Source of the DNA: an uncultured Alphaproteobacteria bacterium | Lineage (GTDB): Bacteria > Pseudomonadota > Alphaproteobacteria > RF32 > CAG-239 | NCBI GenBank assembly: GCA_944393215.1 | Contig: CALXZL010000009.1 | Coordinates: 1 to 49,172, forward strand | Direction of reading: 5' to 3' | DNA: 49,172 bases | Shown here: one piece after another, positions 43,263-49,172 of the stretch | Numbering within the stretch: the first letter of the stretch is position 1 | How the letters are laid out: every line of letters starts with the position of its first letter | Notes under the pieces: generated by a model | Database searches by the model: none | What the model was told of the DNA's origin: nothing | Seen by the model: only the letters and a program-made list of their open reading frames with translations | Translations under genes and position numbers: made by a program

Positions 43263-44208
43263 AGAATAATGAGTTCCAAAAAGAACCAATATCCTGATAA
43301 GCCTTTTCTGCAAAATCAGAGCTGTTTTTTTGCCATTGATTAAGGAGCGTTTCTGATGCACAGCAATAAGCCTGTAGAGCCTGCAGAGGTGTTTCAAAAA
43401 CAAAATCTGAATCCAAATGCGCATCATAGAACATAGATTTTATTTTCCATGTATTTGATTCGATGGCAAACGTTGGAATCTTAAGCATTAAAGACATACA
43501 ACAAGCGTGAAAACGTCCGGAAATTAAAGATTTGTAAGGAAGAAGCTGTTCAGCATTGTCCAGATGCAAAAAATGAAGATGATGCATCAGAAGTGCCGGA
43601 AAATAACGCCAATTTCTTTTTTGCTTTTGCCAATGTTTGTGATACATAAAAAATAAATCACAATTTTGCTTTTTTGCAATTTTAATGAGCTCCGACGTAA
43701 TGTCTTTTTTCACACTATCTATAATCGCTAAATTTTTATGAGGATGATAGTCTAAATTTTTTAATTCCGGTAGAGAATAAAAAGATAAATCAGGTATATT
43801 GAAAGCATTTTTGCATCCGTCTTTAACAGCTTCTTGAAAGGAAAAAGTTTCTCGAAAAGAACAAACATCAAAAACAGATAAATATCTTTTATTAGCGGGG
43901 TTATTTTGCCAAACGGCATTAACCAAAAACACTTTTTTCTTGAGTTCTTTGGCAAGTAATGCTTTTTGAAGCCATACTTCACCGGCATCATCATGAAGAG
44001 TTCCTTCTCCGTTCAAAATAACAATATCGGCTGCCGATATTTGATTACAAAATTCGGTTTTATCAAAATTTTCGGAACCGTTTTTATCATATAAACAGAT
44101 TTTGCAATTTTTGTTAAGGCACAAAGAGGTTATGTTTTGAATAACGTGTAAACAACCCCAGTGACCTTTATCTCGAGTGGTATCATTTAGGAGAGCAGCT
44201 TTGAGCAT
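43261..44208 (-). CDS. Polysaccharide pyruvyltransferase-family protein
   Basis: A 315-residue GT-B-like protein. It opens MLKAALLNDTTRDKGHWGCLHVIQN (in part), with the family's N-terminal nucleotide loop. IVILNGEGTLHDD (about 68-80) matches the conserved NGEGT-H of polysaccharide pyruvyl transferases, and VFLVNAVWQNNP is the following strand. The helical FSFQEAVKDGCKNAFNIPDLSFY (in part) and the C-terminal YKSLISGRFHACCMSLMLKIPTFAIES (in part) give the family SGR-H pattern. It probably adds ketal pyruvate to a surface polysaccharide. Gene spacing of 2 nt to the sialyltransferase-like gene shows cotranscription. Confidence 0.82.
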   Translation of the reverse strand: MLKAALLNDTTRDKGHWGCLHVIQNITSLCLNKNCKICLYDKNGSENFDKTEFCNQISAADIVILNGEGTLHDDAGEVWLQKALLAKELKKKVFLVNAVWQNNPANKRYLSVFDVCSFRETFSFQEAVKDGCKNAFNIPDLSFYSLPELKNLDYHPHKNLAIIDSVKKDITSELIKIAKKQNCDLFFMYHKHWQKQKRNWRYFPALLMHHLHFLHLDNAEQLLPYKSLISGRFHACCMSLMLKIPTFAIESNTWKIKSMFYDAHLDSDFVFETPLQALQAYCCASETLLNQWQKNSSDFAEKAYQDIGSFWNSLF

Positions 44209-44210
44209 AT

Positions 44211-45221
44211 TTATTCCTTAAACAACTTTTGCAAGACAGCATTTTCAAGTTCAAAATTATGATGCCCGTTTTTTTGAAATTTTTTGATAACACGGTCAGA
44301 CCTCTTTTGAAAATAGTGGTCATAATAGTTGGAAGAATTTTCCAAAAAAGAAAAACCGAAAATATTTTTGCGAGAGATAGAGCAGATATTTTTTAAATGG
44401 AAAAGAGCAGATAAGCCGGAAGACGGATAAACAATGCCATACTGTTTAAGGTCTTTTTTGTAATCTGCACCAATATAAGAAATGGGAAGTCCGGTTTTTA
44501 AATTAAGCCAAATATATTCAAGACATTGAGAATCTAATTTTGTATGCAATAAATCGACATTATAGAGAATATAATCCATTTTTTTGAGTTCTTCGGGCGG
44601 ACGATTAACAATATCTTTAGCCTGACAACAAACCCAAAGGTTTGTTTTGGAGCCATAGTCTTTTTCAAAATTTTGCGTACGAAAATTATTGAAACGAACC
44701 ACGACATCGGCGGCGTCAATATCTTTGCCCTTATTTTTATCAATGAGATTAGGAGAGTTTCCGACGATAGCTATGGTTTTATTTTTAAGAAATTTATTGA
44801 GAGAGTTATTGAGGCGATTTTGTTCTAAAATATTCCAGATATGAGCAACTTTTTTGATATTTTCATTAAAATGTCCGAGTTCACAAGCCATATTTGCCGC
44901 CAAAGGATAAGAGGCAATGCACTCCAGTCCGAATTTTTGAATATAATCAAGCAGATATTTCTGAGCTTCTTGCGATTTATTATTTTCAATCAAAGTTGAA
45001 ATAAAGACTAAAAAAACTTCTTTATTTTCTTCTTTTTGGGCGGCAGAAGATTTAAGTGCAGGGCGCAATTTTTCTTCCAAAAGAACGGGGTTAAAATCAG
45101 TTTGCCAAGCCGTAAATAAATCGCTGAAACAATCATCAATTTTGATTTTATATTTGATTTTGATGCCGCAAAAAGAAATAATAATTTTGTTATCTTGTCT
45201 TGTTTTACTAAAAAGTTTCAT
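44211..45221 (-). CDS. GT29-like sialyltransferase-family protein
   Basis: A 336-residue glycosyltransferase candidate. The N-terminal IIISFCGIKIKYKIKI segment is common in surface-glycan transferases. After a helical domain (about 60-145) the GT29 motifs appear: AIVGNSPNL (about 151-159), DIDAADVVVRFNNFRT (about 167-182), then DYGSKTNLWV, a YPSSGLSALFHL block like motif S (about 267-278), and the YYDHYF histidine near 308 like motif VS. GT29 enzymes transfer sialic acid from CMP-sialic acid. In bacteria this family is uncommon, and the acceptor is unknown. GAGGGA lies before the ATG. Its leader contains the second copy of the structured RNA and terminator. Confidence 0.78.
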   Translation of the reverse strand: MKLFSKTRQDNKIIISFCGIKIKYKIKIDDCFSDLFTAWQTDFNPVLLEEKLRPALKSSAAQKEENKEVFLVFISTLIENNKSQEAQKYLLDYIQKFGLECIASYPLAANMACELGHFNENIKKVAHIWNILEQNRLNNSLNKFLKNKTIAIVGNSPNLIDKNKGKDIDAADVVVRFNNFRTQNFEKDYGSKTNLWVCCQAKDIVNRPPEELKKMDYILYNVDLLHTKLDSQCLEYIWLNLKTGLPISYIGADYKKDLKQYGIVYPSSGLSALFHLKNICSISRKNIFGFSFLENSSNYYDHYFQKRSDRVIKKFQKNGHHNFELENAVLQKLFKE

Positions 45222-45255
45222 TTTCTCACATCCCTCTTTATAAATTTAAGAATAT

Positions 45256-45288
45256 AAAAATCCCACTTTTCTGATAAAGAAAGGTGGG
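45256..45288 (-). terminator. Conditional-looking terminator in the sialyltransferase-like leader
   Basis: On the minus strand CCCACCTTTC pairs with GAAAAGTGGG (one mismatch), followed by ATTTTT. It ends 35 nt before the start codon. The three leading C residues (45286-45288) are shared with the last strand of the upstream pseudoknot. Confidence 0.8.
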
Positions 45289-45447
45289 CGGATGTTCGAA
45301 AACCGTAAATGAAACTATAATCGGCTCGGCTTATTTAGCTTAAAGCCTTATTCACCGACATCCGCCCAAAGGCAGAAATCGGCACTAATTTTTAAGGTCG
45401 TATGCACCAATAACGACCAGTTTCATTTAAAGGGTTTTCGACGCCCT
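45256..45447 (-). ncRNA. Structured leader RNA, copy 2 (riboswitch-like, family not recognised)
   Basis: A minus-strand RNA of about 190 nt collinear with copy 1 (10291-10460). The same 5' end AGGGCGUCGAAAACCC is followed by a different arm, AAAUGAAACU at 45419-45428, that still pairs with AGUUUCAUUU at 45307-45316. In copy 1 the equivalent arm is AUACGU. Both sides therefore changed together. GGGCGGAUGU (45358-45367) pairs perfectly with ACAUCCGCCC (45286-45295), giving the a-b-a'-b' pseudoknot order. Conserved single-stranded-looking blocks are GUGCCGA, GGUGAAUAAGGCU and AAAUAAGCCGAGCCG. A hairpin CGGATA/TATCCG (45448-45461) lies at the likely transcript start. Confidence 0.78.
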
Positions 45448-45467
45448 CGGATAACTATCCGTAAAAC

Positions 45468-45495
45468 ATCATAAAGATTTTTAAGCTGAATACAA
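45468..45495 (-). promoter_or_regulatory. Probable promoter of leader RNA copy 2
   Basis: Minus-strand TTGTAT (45490-45495) and TATGAT (45468-45473) with a 16-nt spacer. The predicted transcript would start just before the 5' hairpin of the element, supporting minus-strand transcription. Confidence 0.55.
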
Positions 45496-45553
45496 TAAAA
45501 AAAACTTTTTCAGATGAATATTTTGTGTTAAACTTTATTTCAAGGGAAGAAAA

Positions 45554-46207
45554 ATGAAGCTAGATTATAAGAAAATACAACAATACAATCAGATGTTTGT
45601 GCGCTGGAAGGAAGAGCTTTTTCCTAAGCAAGAATATGCGCACCGGAATGAGTGTTGTTTTGCCTTTGCACATATGCTGGCAAAAAAAGCCAAAGAAGAG
45701 GGGATGATACCGACCAAAATCTGGTGTATGAAATCAAAAGACAAAGATTGGGTGGAAACACGTTTTCCTGCCGATAACGAACAAGGTTATGAAACCAGAA
45801 AATGGGAAGGTTACCATGTGGCAATGGCAATAGATTTGCCAATATATCAAGCCACAACAAAAACGGAAAGATTAATATTTGATCCGGTGGTGTTTAATGA
45901 GGTTGTCCGAGAAAAGGATTGGATAACAGCATTGAACACATCAGAAGAATATGTGGCATATTCAGGCTGTAAGTTTGGAAAAGAAGGCTTAACAGATGAA
46001 AGTTTTTACGGCGGCAGCGGTTATTGGCTGGATAAAAACCCGAAAATAGATTTAGATAAGCATGCTCAGATACATTTGAAGCAGATAGATACCGGAACAC
46101 CCAAGCAAAAATTGTTGAATTCTCCCTTAAGCATTTTAGCTCGAAGAGAAATACGACAAAGTCTATCACCAAATTCATTAAGACAAGCAAAAGGCCCTGA
46201 ATACTAG
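45554..46207 (+). CDS. Protein-glutaminase-like deamidase candidate
   Basis: A 217-residue protein with no signal peptide. Its layout resembles protein-glutaminase and related Cys-His-Asp deamidase domains. A cysteine starts a helix (C34-C35 in NECCFAFAHMLAKKA). A strand PTKIWCM follows. H88 lies in EGYHVAMAIDL, and D110 lies in LIFDPVVFNEVV, with a Trp 13 residues later (KDWITAL). The HVA...(F/I)DP spacing of 22 is close to the family. Such enzymes deamidate glutamine side chains. Several are effectors or processing enzymes. Substrate and export are unknown. The C terminus (Gln/Ser/Arg-rich) is divergent. GGGAAG lies before the ATG. Confidence 0.6.
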   Translation: MKLDYKKIQQYNQMFVRWKEELFPKQEYAHRNECCFAFAHMLAKKAKEEGMIPTKIWCMKSKDKDWVETRFPADNEQGYETRKWEGYHVAMAIDLPIYQATTKTERLIFDPVVFNEVVREKDWITALNTSEEYVAYSGCKFGKEGLTDESFYGGSGYWLDKNPKIDLDKHAQIHLKQIDTGTPKQKLLNSPLSILARREIRQSLSPNSLRQAKGPEY

Positions 46208-46220
46208 ATTCAGAGCCTTT
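46190..46220. terminator. Bidirectional hairpin between convergent genes
   Basis: AAAGGCCCTGAAT/ATTCAGAGCCTTT (46190-46202/46208-46220, 12 of 13 pairs) encloses a loop containing the TAG stop of the glutaminase-like gene. Confidence 0.75.
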
Positions 46221-46223
46221 AAT

Positions 46224-46934
46224 TTAATTTTTATTAAAAGAGCGCAGATGCAAAATCTGATAATAAATCAGGGTGATGATTCGGCTGCACTCAATAAAAG
46301 GAGCCAAAGCAAATAAGCTTAGGTAAAAAAAGATAACAAATTTATTTTGGGTGTGTTTTTCCGAAGAATTAACAACTTCCGCAATAATCTGCTCTTTTTT
46401 TGAATAAATAAATGTCAAATGAAGCAATCCGAGCAACATAAACATTACATAGATTGGTTCATAACAAAAAATTGTTCCTGTGCTGAATACCATAAGAGCA
46501 TAAATCAAAAATGTCGGAATAAAAATAAAAGCGACAATTTTCAAAAACAAGCTCGCCGATATTTTATTTTTAAACATGGAGCCAAGAAAAAGTCCGATGA
46601 CAAATTCCGAAACAATTAAAGCACATGCCCATAAGCAACATTTAATTCCGTATATGTAAAAAAAGATTGAAAAGAAAATTCCGCCTGAGAGCGAAATAAG
46701 CATAAATCCCCAAATTTTTTGGCTAATACATTTCGGACAAAACAAAATCCACCCCAGAAACAACAACCCTAAAACAGACGCTTTGATAGAGAACAAAAAG
46801 TCAACCTCAAATAGGTTGGGAAGGAAATGATAGATGATCCATCCGCATCCGACTGAGGATAAAAACATGACAAAACTCTCAAGAATGATCAATCCCAAAA
46901 TCGGGAAGGAACTTTTTTTACTAATAATTTCCAT
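46224..46934 (-). CDS. Polytopic membrane protein of unknown function
   Basis: A 236-residue protein with about six or seven hydrophobic segments, for example PILGLIILESFVMFLSSVGCGWIIY, ASVLGLLFLGWILF, ISLSGGIFFSIFFYIYGI and FLKIVAFIFIPTFLIYALMV. The C-terminal part includes FVIFFYLSLFALAPFIECSRII. CPKC (about 68-71) is in a loop. No transporter or enzyme signature is visible. It converges on the glutaminase-like gene and stands alone. The membrane location is clear, but the function is not. Confidence 0.7.
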   Translation of the reverse strand: MEIISKKSSFPILGLIILESFVMFLSSVGCGWIIYHFLPNLFEVDFLFSIKASVLGLLFLGWILFCPKCISQKIWGFMLISLSGGIFFSIFFYIYGIKCCLWACALIVSEFVIGLFLGSMFKNKISASLFLKIVAFIFIPTFLIYALMVFSTGTIFCYEPIYVMFMLLGLLHLTFIYSKKEQIIAEVVNSSEKHTQNKFVIFFYLSLFALAPFIECSRIITLIYYQILHLRSFNKN

Positions 46935-47002
46935 ATGTCTAAAGTTAAAAATTATAATTTAATTGAAGAAAACATAGCAAAATTTTGTCTAAAAAGCAAT
47001 AA

Positions 47003-47033
47003 AAAAAGTTGTTTCGTTAAGAAACAACTTTTT
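47003..47033 (-). terminator. Intrinsic terminator containing the stop codon of the next gene
   Basis: AAAAAGTTGTTTC/GAAACAACTTTTT (47003-47015/47021-47033), a perfect 13-bp stem. The TAA of the minus-strand gene (47017-47019) sits in the loop. Confidence 0.85.
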
Positions 47034-47751
47034 GAGAAGAATTAAGTGACGCAGCTTGAGATGAGGTGCTTAAAGATTTTACCTTTGAAAGGATTCTAAC
47101 CGCTTCCGGATAGAAAAACATGCCGATAAAATTTCCAAACATGTCAAAACACCAATCATCAGTCATTTTTTTGATATCTGCCGAAGTCAATCCGTTTTGC
47201 AGCATCTTATCCATTTTGGAAAGTTCCACGGCGTTAAAGAGCATAAATAAAAGGCAAAACACGCCCGAAAAAATATAAAAGCCGTTTATGTTAAAGAGCA
47301 ACAAAACAAAACCAAGTATCACAGCCAATGCAATTACAGGGATGACCATGAGCTGAATTTTAAATTGGGACAATTTCCACGGCAGCAGATTAAACAAAGC
47401 TGAAATCACAAATAAAATGACGGCACCAAACAAAAAAAGAAAAAATTTTGCAGGTTCCAGAGCAAGCAGAATCCAAAAGAGGATAATACCGGTTGCGGCA
47501 GTATAAGATAAACGAAACAAGAGCTGTTTTTTGAATTTATCTTTATACAATATCACAAAAAACAAGGAAAAAGACGTTAATAAAGACGTCAAATAAAAGA
47601 AGGCAAAATCGTGTAAGATATTATGTAACAGAGCATAAAGAGAACACGCCAAAGCCAGAGCTGCAGCAATCCATTTCCACGATTTTACAAAAGTTCGCAA
47701 CAAAATATTCCTTCTTTGCTGTGCCGATAACCAAAAGTAATAATTTTCCAT
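47017..47751 (-). CDS. Polytopic membrane protein of unknown function
   Basis: A 244-residue protein if started at the ATG at 47751 (MENYYFWLSAQQRRNILL). A TTG 45 nt upstream is an alternative. A basic N-terminal segment is followed by about six membrane helices (WIAAALALACSLYALL, FFYLTSLLTSFSLFFVILY, AATGIILFWILLAL, FFLFLFGAVILFVISALF, VIPVIALAVILGFVLLLF and GFYIFSGVFCLLFMLF). The C terminus is Ser-rich. The cytosolic tail (MDKMLQNGLTSADIKKMTDDWCFDMFG, in part) could be a regulatory helix. No family is recognised. It may be related in type to the preceding membrane protein but is not similar in sequence. Confidence 0.7.
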   Translation of the reverse strand: MENYYFWLSAQQRRNILLRTFVKSWKWIAAALALACSLYALLHNILHDFAFFYLTSLLTSFSLFFVILYKDKFKKQLLFRLSYTAATGIILFWILLALEPAKFFLFLFGAVILFVISALFNLLPWKLSQFKIQLMVIPVIALAVILGFVLLLFNINGFYIFSGVFCLLFMLFNAVELSKMDKMLQNGLTSADIKKMTDDWCFDMFGNFIGMFFYPEAVRILSKVKSLSTSSQAASLNSSQKVVS

Positions 47752-47820
47752 AACTTTAAAATTAATTATAAATAATGCATGAGGAAATATAAACAAAAGA
47801 GAAAAAAAAGCAAGAAAAAA

Positions 47821-47847
47821 ACAGGGTAGAAAGATCTACCCTGTTTT
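47821..47847. terminator. Terminator of eno
   Basis: ACAGGGTAGA/TCTACCCTGT (47821-47830/47835-47844) with T-rich flanks on both strands. It lies 26 nt beyond the eno stop on the minus strand. Confidence 0.88.
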
Positions 47848-47872
47848 TAGGAGTTGAAATCGAAATGAAAAA

Positions 47873-49159
<1,287 letters not shown>

Positions 49160-49172
49160 CTAATAAATTATA

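Overview
The window is a low-GC chromosome segment that looks alphaproteobacterial. The support is a PopZ-type pole organiser directly upstream of valS, a FlaF-like protein beside flagellar rod and ring genes, a near-ideal sigma-54 promoter in front of flgF, and an ftsE-ftsX-ydcF-plsC run. The cell appears to be a motile, didermic, glycolytic bacterium. The species cannot be named from sequence alone, although a gut- or host-associated lineage would fit the AT-rich genome and the surface genes.

Layout. 175-2893 (minus) holds a secreted cysteine-rich protein and an M23 murein endopeptidase. A tRNA-Asp lies at 3193-3269, and a 14-bp copy of its 3' part recurs 260 bp downstream. An AT-richer island follows at 3602-7455: a PD-(D/E)XK nuclease, a protein with the full active-site pattern of tRNA-guanine transglycosylase (resembling the DNA-acting DpdA branch), and two beta-class DNA methyltransferases. 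7534-10269 is an autotransporter adhesin. 10581-14616 holds a lipoprotein hydrolase and several unrecognised genes. 14745-20612 is housekeeping (tadA, rluB, rsmD, plsC, ftsX, ftsE). 20756-25785 holds a zinc-ribbon membrane protein, flgF-flgG-flgA-flgH and a duplicated FlaF-like protein. 25826-26360 is a repeat field that runs into the 3' end of argS. 28172-30234 holds small genes and a nitroreductase. 30480-32795 is gap-pgk. 32856-35132 holds two unrecognised proteins. glgP, a tolC-like gene, popZ and valS follow to 43215. 43261-45221 is a surface-polysaccharide pair (pyruvyltransferase-like and GT29 sialyltransferase-like). 45554-47751 holds a protein-glutaminase-like protein and two membrane proteins. 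eno closes the window.

Two observations stand out. First, a roughly 170-190-nt structured RNA occurs twice on the minus strand (10291-10460 and 45256-45447), in the leaders of the autotransporter gene and the sialyltransferase-like gene. The copies differ in one long helix arm but both sides change together, the pairing order predicts a pseudoknot, and the last pseudoknot strand shares bases with an intrinsic terminator 21-35 nt before the start codon. This is riboswitch-like architecture in a family I do not recognise. Second, the transglycosylase-like gene sits inside what otherwise looks like a type II restriction-modification operon, which suggests a combined base-exchange and methylation defence system.

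All calls come from reading motifs, spacing and base pairing by eye. No database search or folding program was run.
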